Below, piece after piece: positions 17,000-26,448 of a DNA stretch of 64,000 bases. The stretch covers positions 39,919-103,918 of the forward strand of contig CAZWSL010000010.1 in assembly GCA_964636495.1 (NCBI GenBank). Direction: 5' to 3'. The notes under the pieces were generated by a model. The model was not told where the DNA came from and ran no database searches. It was given only the letters and a program-made list of their open reading frames with translations. A program made the position numbers and the translations under genes. Within the stretch, counting starts at the first letter, position 1, and each line of letters begins with the position of its first letter. The stretch is from Desulfobacula sp964636495. GTDB taxonomy: Bacteria; Desulfobacterota; Desulfobacteria; Desulfobacterales; Desulfobacteraceae.

Positions 17000-18498
17000 A
17001 GCCTGAATTTTTTCCAGAAGATATCAGACCATACATCATCCCGAAAGCTGACGGCGAACTCTATTATAAATGCTTTGGATGTCCAGCTGAATACTCTATT
17101 GACAAGCTTTTATATACCTGCCCTCAATGCGGTGAGGTCATGCTTATTGAAGAGAGAAATCATAAGAATATTCAAAAAATTCCAGGTAGATTATGGCAGA
17201 AAATTTTTGATTTCAGAGCAGTGTTAAAAATTCCTGCTCTGAAAGGTATATACAGATATCATGAATTTATTGGATCCTGTATCCCGCTGGATTCCATTAT
17301 CTACCTTGGCGAAGGTCATACGCCTGTTATTCAGGCTAATAAAAACCTGCAGGAAGAGGTTGGAGTCTCTTTTTTCTATAAAAATGACGGACAGAACCCA
17401 ACTGCCTCCTTTAAAGACCGCGGCATGGCAAGTGCCATATCAAGTATTAAATATCTTACTGACCAGAAACTTGTGTCAGATGTTATTGCAGTATGTGCAT
17501 CCACTGGAGACACATCTGCCGCAGCAGCTCTATATGCCTCTTATCTAGCCCCATTAATCAAATCTGCTGTACTTCTGCCCCATAAAAAAGTGACTTCCCA
17601 GCAGCTTTCTCAACCCCTTGGAAGTGGAGCTCAGGTTTTTGAAATTCCAGGTGTCTTTGATGACTGCATGAAAATAGTTGAATATCTTTCAAGCAAATAT
17701 AATGTTGCGCTTTTAAATTCAAAAAATGCCTGGAGAATTCTTGGTCAGGAATCATATTCTTATGAAATTGCGCAAGATTTTGAATGGAATTTGAAAAAAA
17801 AAGCTGTATTTGTTCCAATTGGAAATGCCGGCAATATTTCTGCTGTGATGAACGGATTTATTAAATTCTACAACGCCGGTATTATAGACCATCTGCCAAA
17901 AATCATCGGTGTCCAGTCTGAGCATGCTGATCCTGTTTTTCAATACTATATTGAGCCGGATGAAACCAAAAGAAAATTTTCTCCGGTTGATACAAAACCA
18001 AGTGTTGCCCAGGCAGCAATGATTGGCAATCCAGTCTCAATGCCCAGGGTAATAAAAATTGTAAAAGAATATAACAGACTTGCAAACCGGCAGAACGTTT
18101 TTTTTGTGCAGGTAACAGAGCAATCCATAATGGACTGGCAGCTTAAAGCAAATAAAAATGGTCATATTACCTGCACCCAGGGGGGAGAGTGCCTTGCAGG
18201 ACTTGTAAAAGCAAGACAATTAAACATTATTGACAGTGGGGAGAGTGCAATACTTGATGCAACAGCTCATGCCATAAAATTTTCTGAATTTCAAAATCTC
18301 TATTTTGAATCAAGCATACCGGAAGAGTATAACGTTCAGTCTGACCCGGATAATGTTAATCTGCCTGATTTGATACTGCCTGAAAATCCAGATTTAACGC
18401 CATCTCAGCAAAAACGACTTGAAAAAAAAGATTTCCAGCATTTTATGAAGGATATTTCCAATAAATTAGCTATAAAATTAAATTTAAAATTAACCTGA
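16996..18498 (+). CDS. thrC: Threonine synthase
   Basis: A 500-residue PLP enzyme converting O-phosphohomoserine to threonine. The N-terminus holds a rubredoxin-like zinc ribbon with two CxxC pairs (CFGC near residue 30 and CPQC near 45). The PLP lysine is K140 in ASFKDRGMA, and the phosphate-binding loop of fold-type II enzymes follows. VCASTGDTSAAAALYAS and PIGNAGN are typical of thrC. The C-terminus has an extra ~40 residues of low-complexity charged sequence. It overlaps serS by four bases. Confidence 0.93.
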   Translation: MKPEFFPEDIRPYIIPKADGELYYKCFGCPAEYSIDKLLYTCPQCGEVMLIEERNHKNIQKIPGRLWQKIFDFRAVLKIPALKGIYRYHEFIGSCIPLDSIIYLGEGHTPVIQANKNLQEEVGVSFFYKNDGQNPTASFKDRGMASAISSIKYLTDQKLVSDVIAVCASTGDTSAAAALYASYLAPLIKSAVLLPHKKVTSQQLSQPLGSGAQVFEIPGVFDDCMKIVEYLSSKYNVALLNSKNAWRILGQESYSYEIAQDFEWNLKKKAVFVPIGNAGNISAVMNGFIKFYNAGIIDHLPKIIGVQSEHADPVFQYYIEPDETKRKFSPVDTKPSVAQAAMIGNPVSMPRVIKIVKEYNRLANRQNVFFVQVTEQSIMDWQLKANKNGHITCTQGGECLAGLVKARQLNIIDSGESAILDATAHAIKFSEFQNLYFESSIPEEYNVQSDPDNVNLPDLILPENPDLTPSQQKRLEKKDFQHFMKDISNKLAIKLNLKLT

Positions 18499-18504
18499 TA
18501 ATTT

Positions 18505-19971
18505 ATGAAAAAACTTGCAGTTTTTAAAAAATTTGTTTTTATTTTCATAGCACTTTATGCTTATTTTATTTCTCCTTTTCTGCCTTACTCTCTGGCAAAA
18601 GGGGTGAAAACTTCATATAAACAATATTCTATCTTTAAATATCAGAACAATGATATTCTCTGCGAACCTTATGTTGTAAATAAAAATGACTGGCTATATA
18701 AAATTTTCAAGGAAAAAGGTGAAATATCAGAAAAAGATTTTCCCTATTTTATAAACCTTTTTAAAAAACTCAATCCACATATCAGCAATGTTGATGCCAT
18801 TCAGCCCGGTATGCAGATCCTAATTCCCCTGAAAAAAATCATAAAAGAGGAATACAGTCACAATGCCACAGGAATTATTGATATCCCAGTAGTTGAATTT
18901 TCTACAAAAGCTGAAGATATAGACCTTAAACCATTTGTCAAAAAGCATATTGTACAAAAGGGAGATACCATTTCAACTCTGATTGATAAAACGTTTTTAA
19001 ACAAGAATGGACTCATATCAAAACAGGGAATGAAAGCATTCCTGCTTGCAAATCCGAATATTAAAAATATAAATATTATCTATGAAGGAGCTGAAATCTA
19101 TCTGCCTGTTCCATCAATCACATCTCAACCATGGTTTAATGCGAAATCACCTAAAAGACGTCCAACAAAAAAAACAGAGCGATCAGAGGAAATGAAAAGA
19201 AAAATTCAAGCCCATGAGCTGGCACAGCTGAAAAAATATTCTACTCTTATCGGAGGTACACTTCTGAACCAGGGGCAGATACACTTTCCAGGAAAAAACA
19301 GCTCTAAAATGGTTCTGGATCTGGCAACCTCTCCTGTAATTGAGACAGCTGATGGATCCAGAATATTAATCATGACCGGTAATAATTTAAATGCAGAACT
19401 GCTTGAACATATACAAATATACTGGAAGGATTTAAAAACTCAGCTGCTGTCAAAAGCAATTGAACAGATAAAGAGAAGGAAAATCAGCAGGAAAGCTGAA
19501 AAATCAAGTTCTGCTGAAGAACAAAAAGAGATTGTAAGTAAACTTTTAGCCCATACGGATTATGAGTATATTCCATCTGTAATAATCGCTTTTACAATTG
19601 AAAATATGAATCTTGAAGCAGAGTTTGGAAAAATTTTCAGACCATATGAAACTGACCTGCTGATCAATTTTGGAAATGTTTACGGATCTGCTATAAAAGC
19701 TTTGGAAAAAAACAGATACTCAATCTTCTCTGTAAACCCGAAAACAAATTCTCTTGAGCTTGCAAAACAGCTGTTCCTATCCCTTGGATATACCACATGG
19801 AATAACCCTTCATTTGCTTATCAGAAAAAAATAAAAAAAATTAACGGTCTCTATGTTTCTAAAAACAATAACAAATTATTTATAAGCATCGAGCTGTTAA
19901 ATATGGATATAAAAAAATATCTGACAGAAAAAAATATAAAAACAGTGACCATAAAATCAATTCATCAATAA
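18505..19971 (+). CDS. Exported LysM-domain protein of unknown function
   Basis: A 488-residue protein with a signal peptide (FIFIALYAYFISPFLPYSLA). Two LysM-like segments follow: residues about 48-112 (EPYVVNKNDWLYKIFKEKG ... IQPGMQILIPL) and about 145-205 (KHIVQKGDTISTLIDKTF ... IYEGAEIYLPVP). LysM domains bind peptidoglycan glycan strands. The C-terminal half (about 240-488) is basic and matches nothing I recognise, but contains two Ile/Val-rich alpha-beta segments. It starts six bases after thrC and is followed after 19 bases by a TPR lipoprotein; the next block is the pilQ operon on the other strand, so a role in pilus or envelope anchoring is possible but is inference. Confidence 0.75.
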   Translation: MKKLAVFKKFVFIFIALYAYFISPFLPYSLAKGVKTSYKQYSIFKYQNNDILCEPYVVNKNDWLYKIFKEKGEISEKDFPYFINLFKKLNPHISNVDAIQPGMQILIPLKKIIKEEYSHNATGIIDIPVVEFSTKAEDIDLKPFVKKHIVQKGDTISTLIDKTFLNKNGLISKQGMKAFLLANPNIKNINIIYEGAEIYLPVPSITSQPWFNAKSPKRRPTKKTERSEEMKRKIQAHELAQLKKYSTLIGGTLLNQGQIHFPGKNSSKMVLDLATSPVIETADGSRILIMTGNNLNAELLEHIQIYWKDLKTQLLSKAIEQIKRRKISRKAEKSSSAEEQKEIVSKLLAHTDYEYIPSVIIAFTIENMNLEAEFGKIFRPYETDLLINFGNVYGSAIKALEKNRYSIFSVNPKTNSLELAKQLFLSLGYTTWNNPSFAYQKKIKKINGLYVSKNNNKLFISIELLNMDIKKYLTEKNIKTVTIKSIHQ

Positions 19972-19990
19972 ATTACAGGGCACTATCCAT

Positions 19991-20755
19991 ATGAAAAATT
20001 TATTCTCTATTTTTTTTATCTCTCTTTTTCTTATTTCATGCGCATCTCAAAATTTTGATCCCCAAAAAGAAAAAAAACTTGCTGTTGCCAACCGAGAACT
20101 CGGTGACGGGTATTATAATATTGGCCAGTATACGGCTGCCTTAAAAACACTGCTTGAGGCCCAGAAAACCATTCCCAACGATCCAGATCTTAATAACAGT
20201 CTCGGGCTCGTTTATCTTGCCAAAGAGAGATATAAACTTGCTGAAAACTATTTTAAAAAAGCGGTGAAGATTAAAAAAGATTATACTCAGGCAAAAAATA
20301 ATCTGGGAGCAGCCTATCTTAAACAGAAAAAATGGGATTTAGCAATCAAGTGCTTTCAGGAGGTGCTGCAGGATATTCTGTATGCGACCCCTGAAATACC
20401 GCTATACAATCTTGGAAGGGTGTATTTCCATCAGAAAATGTATAAAAAGGCAAACACATATTTCAAACAATCCCTGGAGACCAATCCGGATTTCCTGACT
20501 GCTGTTCATGGTATGTCATCACTTTATATAGTGACAGGTGATTATAAACCAGCATTGAATCTTCTGCATTATCATCTTAAAAAACAACCCAGAGCTGCTG
20601 TTTTACACTCTGTTCTGGCAAAAGTCCATGAAAGCATGAAGAATTATAAAGAAGCAAAGAGATCATTGCATACCGTACTTGAACTAGTACCTGAGACAAC
20701 CCCCCTTGCAATTGAGGCTCAAAATAGGCTTTTACAACTTGATACGCTGTATTGA
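19991..20755 (+). CDS. TPR lipoprotein, PilF/PilW-like
   Basis: A 254-residue protein with lipoprotein signal FISLFLISC (cysteine near residue 17) followed by about six tetratricopeptide repeats; DLNNSLGLVYLAKERYKLAENYFKKA is the clearest. The repeat DPDLNNSLGLVYLAKERY and the overall length are like PilF/PilW, the pilotin that helps the PilQ secretin assemble in the outer membrane. It lies head-on against the pilQ end of the pilM-Q operon, 229 bases away, which supports the pilotin idea without proving it. A generic TPR lipoprotein is the alternative. Confidence 0.7.
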   Translation: MKNLFSIFFISLFLISCASQNFDPQKEKKLAVANRELGDGYYNIGQYTAALKTLLEAQKTIPNDPDLNNSLGLVYLAKERYKLAENYFKKAVKIKKDYTQAKNNLGAAYLKQKKWDLAIKCFQEVLQDILYATPEIPLYNLGRVYFHQKMYKKANTYFKQSLETNPDFLTAVHGMSSLYIVTGDYKPALNLLHYHLKKQPRAAVLHSVLAKVHESMKNYKEAKRSLHTVLELVPETTPLAIEAQNRLLQLDTLY

Positions 20756-20892
20756 CTCTTCCTTTCCTTTTCCACCTTATTATTGATTTTTCATCAATCA
20801 GATTATTCGTCAGTATCTTTCATAACATCTTGTTTATTGATGCTGATATCTTTGAATAACATCCTCTTTAGCCCGGTTCATCTGGTCTGGAA

Positions 20893-20955
20893 TATGAAAA
20901 CGATAATCCCTGAATAATTCTAAATATTCCTGAAGTTATCATCTTTATTTTTTTT
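20893..20955. repeat. Diverged copy of the MITE internal repeat
   Basis: GGAATATGAAAACGATAATCC followed at the same distance by TATTCCT-GAAGTTATCATCTT aligns with the internal part of the element at 8329-8471. No flanking terminal inverted repeats of the type seen there were found. It lies between the convergent TPR lipoprotein gene and pilQ, so it may act as a terminator or be a separate repeat family. Confidence 0.45.
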
Positions 20956-20983
20956 GTACCGAAACAGCGTTCATCAGAAAAAA

Positions 20984-23311
20984 CTATTTGCTTTGGGAGG
21001 AAAAACTATTTCTTTTCTGATCCAACTGCACAATGGATGGTGTGATAAATATTAAAAGCTCATTTCTCTTGTCTGCATCAATATCGGTTCTGAAAAGCCG
21101 CCCGAGAAGAGGGATATCAGAGAGGATTGGAACACCAGAACTGCTCTCATTTTCAGATGTTTTTACAATACCGCCAATCACTATGGTATCATTATTATTG
21201 ACAAGTAATTCTGTTTCAGCTTCATTGGTTGAAAGAGAAGGAATTCCATTTGTAATAGAGTCAATATCATTTTTTGTCAAATAGACATTCATGGAAATTC
21301 TTTTGTCAGGAGTCACATGAGGTGTTACTTCCAGAAGAAGATCAATGCTTTTAAATGAAACAGAGGAACCTCCTGTATCATCACGCTCAAGATATGCATA
21401 TTCCAGACCCTGTTTAATTTTAGCGGTTTTATTATCAAGGGTGAGTATTCTTGGCGATGAGATCACTTTTACATCACCTTTGATTTCAGAAGCAGATAAT
21501 TTTGCATTCAATGCTGTCATTTTTGACCCAAACAGTCTGAAAAAAGACAAATCAATACTCTGCGAAGGTGCTACCACTGGATGGTTGAGTGACACATCAA
21601 AATCTTTTATAAAACCAGACACAGTAGATTCTCTGTTTGAGATACTCAAGCCTACCCCTAATTCCTGGGTAAAACTCTTTGTTACCTCCACAACCTTAGC
21701 TTCAATCATAATTTGCGGAGTAACTTGATCAAGGCGGTATATAATCTCTTTTGCCTGATCAATTTTCTCCTGGACATCGGTTATTATGATCATATTGGTT
21801 CTTTCATCAACACTGATTTTTCCCCTCTCTTTTGAAAGAATTTTAGTTATGTGAGGTTCGATATCCTTTTGTGCATCTGAATAATTAATCGGTATATACT
21901 CTGTCACTAAAGGTTCAAAGCTTTTCCTCTGCTCCAGGGATTTTTTCTTGGCAGTAATTGATTCCTCTACTATTTTTTTCTCTTTTTTCAACGTATCAAG
22001 GGTTGCAATACGAATAACATTCCCTTCTTGCTTCATGCCAAGATTATTCATTTTTAATACAAGATCAAGCACCTGGTCCCATGGAACCGGATCTTCAAGT
22101 GTCAACGTTACTTTGCCACTCACATTTTTATCAATGGCAAAATTGGTTTTACCAACACTTCTTAAAATCCTGAATACATTTTTTATGTCTGTCTCATAAA
22201 AATCGAGTTGTATTTTTTCACCTGTATACACTTTTTTGGAACCAAAAATATCTTCTTCTATGCTTGTCTCTGTTTTTAAAACAGACTGTTTGCTGCTGGC
22301 TTTGTTTATCTGCTCCTGACTGGTTTCAGCAGTCTGGAGCCTGATATCATTGTCTGCTTTTATTTCCGCTTTTTTGAATACAGGCGGTTCAATTGTTGAA
22401 GGATCAAAAAAGAGCAGAACTTCATTTCCTTTTTGGACAATCCGGTAAGGTACCTGTTCTCTGGTCTCAATTTTGATTCTGGCTGTTTTTTTCTTTCCAG
22501 ACACCTGTTCAGGTATCAGGCTTTTAACTGCAGATTTAAAATACTGCGTTAAAATGGGTCGTTTGTGGTGGTCAGGAACAATTGTATTATAAAGTTCAAG
22601 ATAGAGGTAGTTGCTGTCGTGCTGCCTGATATCATACTTTACCGGATGGTCAGTCTGAACAATTATATCTGATCTGCCGTTTTCCTTTGTATGAAACTCT
22701 ATGTTTGTCAGTGTTGCTGTTTCTGCAGAAACAGAAATTTTTTCCTTAGGAGTTGCTTTTTGAATATTTTTCTCTTCCGATGCTTTCGTGTCAGAGGATA
22801 AATCGCTTGCTTCCGCAAGTTTATCTCCTTCCATGGAAAGTACGATTTTTAAGTAAGTGCTCTTTTCTATCACCTCATAGTCGAAATCGCGGTCCAGCAA
22901 AATCTCAATTTTTATTGTTGATTTTTCCTTATCAGCATACTTTACAACAAGATCACTTATATCATTATTATCAGGGATAATAGCTTTAAACCCCGAACTA
23001 ATCTCTGTTGCCGGCAGGTAGACAGCAATACCAAATGGAAAAGACTGTTTCATTGAAGTATAGACCAGTTTTTGATTCCCCCTCAGTATGATATCAATAT
23101 TCTTATTTTGTAATCTTGCTCTAATGGATTTCAGCTGCCTCTTATCCGTATTTACAGCTTTAATTTTTTTTGATGTCTCAGGTTTTACCTGTTTTGATGT
23201 TTTTGCTTTTTCGCCGCTGTTTATCACACATCCTGCAGCAATGCATACAACTAGAAGAGTTACAACTATTGTGACCGCTTTTCTAATTCTCTCTATTTGA
23301 AAAAAAGGCAT
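20984..23311 (-). CDS. pilQ: Type IV pilus secretin PilQ
   Basis: A 775-residue outer-membrane secretin through which the pilus exits. Order: N-terminal membrane/signal segment with a possible lipidated cysteine (IAAGC, near residue 27); AMIN-type domains (about 50-130 and 205-290) that contact peptidoglycan; secretin/TonB short N-terminal domain (about 370-440, IQLDFYETDIKNVFRILRS); secretin_N repeat (ending MIIITDVQEKIDQA); and the C-terminal secretin barrel with VEVTKSFTQELGVGLS and PLLGRLFR. I chose the ATG at 23311, preceded by GAGGGG; an upstream in-frame ATG at 23323 would overlap pilP. It is the last gene of pilM-N-O-P-Q. Confidence 0.93.
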   Translation of the reverse strand: MPFFQIERIRKAVTIVVTLLVVCIAAGCVINSGEKAKTSKQVKPETSKKIKAVNTDKRQLKSIRARLQNKNIDIILRGNQKLVYTSMKQSFPFGIAVYLPATEISSGFKAIIPDNNDISDLVVKYADKEKSTIKIEILLDRDFDYEVIEKSTYLKIVLSMEGDKLAEASDLSSDTKASEEKNIQKATPKEKISVSAETATLTNIEFHTKENGRSDIIVQTDHPVKYDIRQHDSNYLYLELYNTIVPDHHKRPILTQYFKSAVKSLIPEQVSGKKKTARIKIETREQVPYRIVQKGNEVLLFFDPSTIEPPVFKKAEIKADNDIRLQTAETSQEQINKASSKQSVLKTETSIEEDIFGSKKVYTGEKIQLDFYETDIKNVFRILRSVGKTNFAIDKNVSGKVTLTLEDPVPWDQVLDLVLKMNNLGMKQEGNVIRIATLDTLKKEKKIVEESITAKKKSLEQRKSFEPLVTEYIPINYSDAQKDIEPHITKILSKERGKISVDERTNMIIITDVQEKIDQAKEIIYRLDQVTPQIMIEAKVVEVTKSFTQELGVGLSISNRESTVSGFIKDFDVSLNHPVVAPSQSIDLSFFRLFGSKMTALNAKLSASEIKGDVKVISSPRILTLDNKTAKIKQGLEYAYLERDDTGGSSVSFKSIDLLLEVTPHVTPDKRISMNVYLTKNDIDSITNGIPSLSTNEAETELLVNNNDTIVIGGIVKTSENESSSGVPILSDIPLLGRLFRTDIDADKRNELLIFITPSIVQLDQKRNSFSSQSK

Positions 23312-23312
23312 A

Positions 23313-23948
23313 TTACCCCTCATTATCCATTTTATGAAGTTTTATTTCCTGAAACTGCTCTTTAAGCCTTCCTTTATAATCCTTTACAAGTTCTCTGACA
23401 ACAATACTGTCTCTGTTGATTTTAGATACTTTGCCCTCTTTCTTACCCATATAGGTACCTATTCCCACCTCATATCCTTTACCACTTGCCTCTTCAACCA
23501 TTGCGATACTCTTATCTTTCATAATAATAACAGCCACAAGACGAATCTGGCTCAGTTCTATTTTTTCAAGGGGAGTCAAAATTCTTTTCTTCTTTTTCGG
23601 TATGTTACCGCTAGATTTGCTGATCTGTGATTTTTCCTGAATCAAAGGTATGAACGGATCAAGTTTTCCTGTTGAATTATAGTGCTCTATGATGTTTTTT
23701 GAAGTTTGCTGTTTCTGTATTCGGGCAATTTTTTTGATTTCAGTCGCTGTATTGGGTTTTGGCACTGGATCAGCTGTTTTAGCCCTTACTTTATCTGTTG
23801 TTCTTTTAGCAACTTGATAGTAAATTTTTTTCGGAACTGTATTTGATACAGATCTGTTATTTTGTGATTTATCATCACATGCAGAAAAACAGAAGATAAG
23901 ACCCATTAATATAAATACAAGAAAATTTATTTTAAGCTTATATACCAT
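23313..23948 (-). CDS. pilP: Type IV pilus assembly lipoprotein PilP
   Basis: A 211-residue lipoprotein: signal FLVFILMGLIFCFSAC with a lipidated cysteine near residue 24, a long flexible low-complexity stretch (about 30-115), then a compact beta domain (about 120-200) containing YDPLEKI-like GKLDPFIPL, LSQIRLVAVIIMKDKSIAMVEEASGKGYEVGIGTYMGKKEGKV-type sequence characteristic of PilP. PilP links the inner-membrane PilN/PilO complex to the PilQ secretin. It ends one base before the chosen pilQ start. Confidence 0.9.
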   Translation of the reverse strand: MVYKLKINFLVFILMGLIFCFSACDDKSQNNRSVSNTVPKKIYYQVAKRTTDKVRAKTADPVPKPNTATEIKKIARIQKQQTSKNIIEHYNSTGKLDPFIPLIQEKSQISKSSGNIPKKKKRILTPLEKIELSQIRLVAVIIMKDKSIAMVEEASGKGYEVGIGTYMGKKEGKVSKINRDSIVVRELVKDYKGRLKEQFQEIKLHKMDNEG

Positions 23949-23973
23949 TTTAGCTATTATTTTTTACTCTCTC

Positions 23974-24624
23974 CTATTTTCTCTTCTTTTTATTTTTTGA
24001 TTCATCCTGTTCAACAAACATGTAAGTCACTGCTTTACAGCTCATTTCCAACTCCTTGCCACCTTTTTTCGGATCACTTTGAACATCAACATTATTGATA
24101 TTGACTATCCTGTTAAGTTTAATTATCTGGTAGAAGAAATCAGTAAACTGATGATATTGGCCGACAACCTTTATTGAAACAGGGATTTCCTTAATAAACT
24201 CTTTGTCAACTTCACTGTTTGGCTGAAACAAATGAAAAACTAGGCCTGCATTTGTTCCTGCATTGGAAATACCCGTTAATAAAGATGGAATTTCGCGTTT
24301 ATCCGGCAAGGCTTTCATGGCTATTGCAAAAGCCTCTTTCGTTTTTATCATTAATTTTTCATATTTTTTAATTGCAGCTGCTCTGCTTTTGTATATCGAA
24401 AGCGTTGTAACCTGTTGCTGATGATATTCCTTTGCTTTTTTAAGTTCATCATGCTTTGGCATAAAAATGAAATAATAGTAGGCACCACCGATAAGGACAA
24501 AAGTACATAAACAGATAAGTAGCCTCTGTCCTTTTGTAAGACCGCCTATTTTTTCAAAAAAAGGAGCCAGTCTATTTGACAGCTCTTCTTTTTTTTTATT
24601 TATTGCATTTTTTATTTTACTCAT
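23974..24624 (-). CDS. pilO: Type IV pilus inner-membrane alignment protein PilO
   Basis: A 216-residue single-pass membrane protein: one TM helix near residues 33-52 (LLICLCTFVLIGGAYYYFI), a coiled coil (about 55-110), and a ferredoxin-like domain including IPVSIKVVGQYHQFTDFFYQI near residue 155, the recognisable PilO signature. It forms heterodimers with PilN. It overlaps the end of pilN by four bases and precedes pilP. Confidence 0.92.
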   Translation of the reverse strand: MSKIKNAINKKKEELSNRLAPFFEKIGGLTKGQRLLICLCTFVLIGGAYYYFIFMPKHDELKKAKEYHQQQVTTLSIYKSRAAAIKKYEKLMIKTKEAFAIAMKALPDKREIPSLLTGISNAGTNAGLVFHLFQPNSEVDKEFIKEIPVSIKVVGQYHQFTDFFYQIIKLNRIVNINNVDVQSDPKKGGKELEMSCKAVTYMFVEQDESKNKKKRK

Positions 24625-25208
24625 TTCTTGCCCTGCTTTGATTTCTTGGTTTTCTTCTCTTTAGGTATCTCCTTGACACAAAGCAATTCAAATGATTTTA
24701 ACTTTATATTATCTTGAAATTTTTTCATTTTTGCTGTCTTTAAAGAGACAGTGGCAAAAAGTGAAGATTTTTCAAGTTTTTTCATAAATTCAGCAATGGT
24801 GGGGTTATCAAATGCAATTCCTCTTATGGTGACTGATTTTTCATCTGTTTTTAAATTTTCAATCCACATCCGGGCGGGAACAACAAAATCCGTCATTCCA
24901 TCAAACAGAGTCAGTTGCTGCTTCCTCTGTTTTTTGAGTATGGATACAATTTCAAGTTTTTGTTCAAGTATCTTCAATGCTTTTTTGATTTTTGCAACTC
25001 TATCGGCTTTCTTTTTATACAGTTTAATCTGGTGGTTTATCTGTTCTGTTTTCTGGTTTATGGCAGCAATCTCTTTATTGACCCGCTGTGTGTACCATAA
25101 GAGAGCAACAGCAGTTAATACAATCATTAAAAGAAAGATGGATATCTGTTTTCTGATATTCTCTTTTTTTCTGGCAACTCTAAATGGTAAAAGATTAATT
25201 TTTATCAT
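24621..25208 (-). CDS. pilN: Type IV pilus assembly protein PilN
   Basis: A 195-residue bitopic protein beginning MIKINLLPFR, the cytoplasmic INLLP motif that binds PilM. A TM helix follows (about 22-42, ISIFLLMIVLTAVALLWYT), then a coiled coil and a small alpha/beta periplasmic domain (KSVTIRGIAFDNPTIAEFMKKLEKS). The end is lysine-rich (KKTKKSKQGKK). It overlaps pilM by four bases upstream and pilO by four bases downstream. Confidence 0.94.
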   Translation of the reverse strand: MIKINLLPFRVARKKENIRKQISIFLLMIVLTAVALLWYTQRVNKEIAAINQKTEQINHQIKLYKKKADRVAKIKKALKILEQKLEIVSILKKQRKQQLTLFDGMTDFVVPARMWIENLKTDEKSVTIRGIAFDNPTIAEFMKKLEKSSLFATVSLKTAKMKKFQDNIKLKSFELLCVKEIPKEKKTKKSKQGKK

Positions 25209-26269
25209 TTATCATCTACTCTTCTTAATGCTAGTCCCATGGCTATCGGGGCAAGAGGGCTCACCCTTGTTATAAAAGAGTCAGGAAACATTTTCTTATT
25301 GACAATCAAAGCATCAAAAGGATTAATTATTGATATATCAGCATCGAGTTCGGACAGCAGACTATCCTTGAATCCCTTTACAAAAACGCCACCACCGCTC
25401 AAAAGAATCTTTTCTACTTTTTCATCACCAGCACCTGATTGATAGGTGTGGACAACTTCACTGATCTCATCGCACCACATCTGTACAATTTCTGAGCTGA
25501 TTGACTCTACTTTATCACTGGCAACCGCATCACTCTCACCGGTCACGACCTGATATGCCTCATCAGGGGCCATGTCAAATTGTTCGCAGATTTCTTCTAC
25601 AATCTGATCTGTTCCGGAAACATTATCTCTCATCATTAATGACACGTTGGATTGCAATATATTCAAAGAAGTTTTGGAAGCTCCAACATCAATCAGGAGG
25701 GTAATTTTTTCCCTGTTCTCATAGGGAATAATCTCATATATATTCTGAAGGGCAAAAGTATCAACATCAATAATTGCAGGATTAAGCCCTGCTTTATTTA
25801 CCAAATCAATATACTCGGCAACAAGATCTTTTTTCACCGCAACAAGGAGTATATTTAACTGATCAGAGGAGAATTCACTTTCACCTAAAACCTGATAATC
25901 AATGTTAACATCTTCAATATCATAGGGTATATACTGTTCTGCTTCAGAATATATAATTTTGTGCAGCTCTTTTTCCGATGCGTTTGATGTATTAATGGTT
26001 TTAATTACAACAGAGTGTCCACCCGTGGAGATGGCGACATTTTTTTCACGAATTTTCTGGGATTTGAAAAGGTTTTTAATACTTTTTGCCACACCTTCGA
26101 CATCTGCCACTCGGCCTTCTACTATGCTTCCAGGCTTAATCTTGCTTATACCAAACTTGTTTAGGACATAACCCTTCCCTGTTACCTTGATTTCTGCAAC
26201 TTTAATGAACGAAGAGCCAATATCCAGACCTACCAGATGATCTTTTTTCCCAAACATCATATTTTTCAC
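25205..26269 (-). CDS. pilM: Type IV pilus assembly ATPase-like protein PilM
   Basis: A 354-residue actin-like protein (FtsA/ParM fold). Nucleotide-binding segments are visible: phosphate 1 LVGLDIGSSFIKVAEIK near residue 12, phosphate 2 LLIDVGASKTSLNI near 190, and adenosine motif ILLSGGGVFVKGF near 290. PilM sits on the cytoplasmic face and binds the PilN N-terminus. First gene of the pilM-N-O-P-Q operon, divergent from a two-component system. A candidate -35 (TTGACG, minus strand, 26296-26301) lies upstream with a poor -10. Confidence 0.93.
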   Translation of the reverse strand: MKNMMFGKKDHLVGLDIGSSFIKVAEIKVTGKGYVLNKFGISKIKPGSIVEGRVADVEGVAKSIKNLFKSQKIREKNVAISTGGHSVVIKTINTSNASEKELHKIIYSEAEQYIPYDIEDVNIDYQVLGESEFSSDQLNILLVAVKKDLVAEYIDLVNKAGLNPAIIDVDTFALQNIYEIIPYENREKITLLIDVGASKTSLNILQSNVSLMMRDNVSGTDQIVEEICEQFDMAPDEAYQVVTGESDAVASDKVESISSEIVQMWCDEISEVVHTYQSGAGDEKVEKILLSGGGVFVKGFKDSLLSELDADISIINPFDALIVNKKMFPDSFITRVSPLAPIAMGLALRRVDDK

Positions 26270-26448
26270 AATAAGTTAAGGTAAATCCATAAAGCCGTCA
26301 ATACAATCATATCAGCACAATTTTAATATTGATATCTCTATTCAATATTTATATACTTTGCTACGATATTATTGTAAAGTCAAGCATAATCAGTGCTTTT
26401 TGTAAATTTTGCCCAAAAGAACAACCCTATTTGAAAAATTATAAATAT

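Noticed and set aside
24751..25275. A 174-codon open frame on the plus strand
   Set aside because: It is antisense to pilN and the end of pilM. Its hydrophobic appearance comes from the complement of lysine-rich codons.
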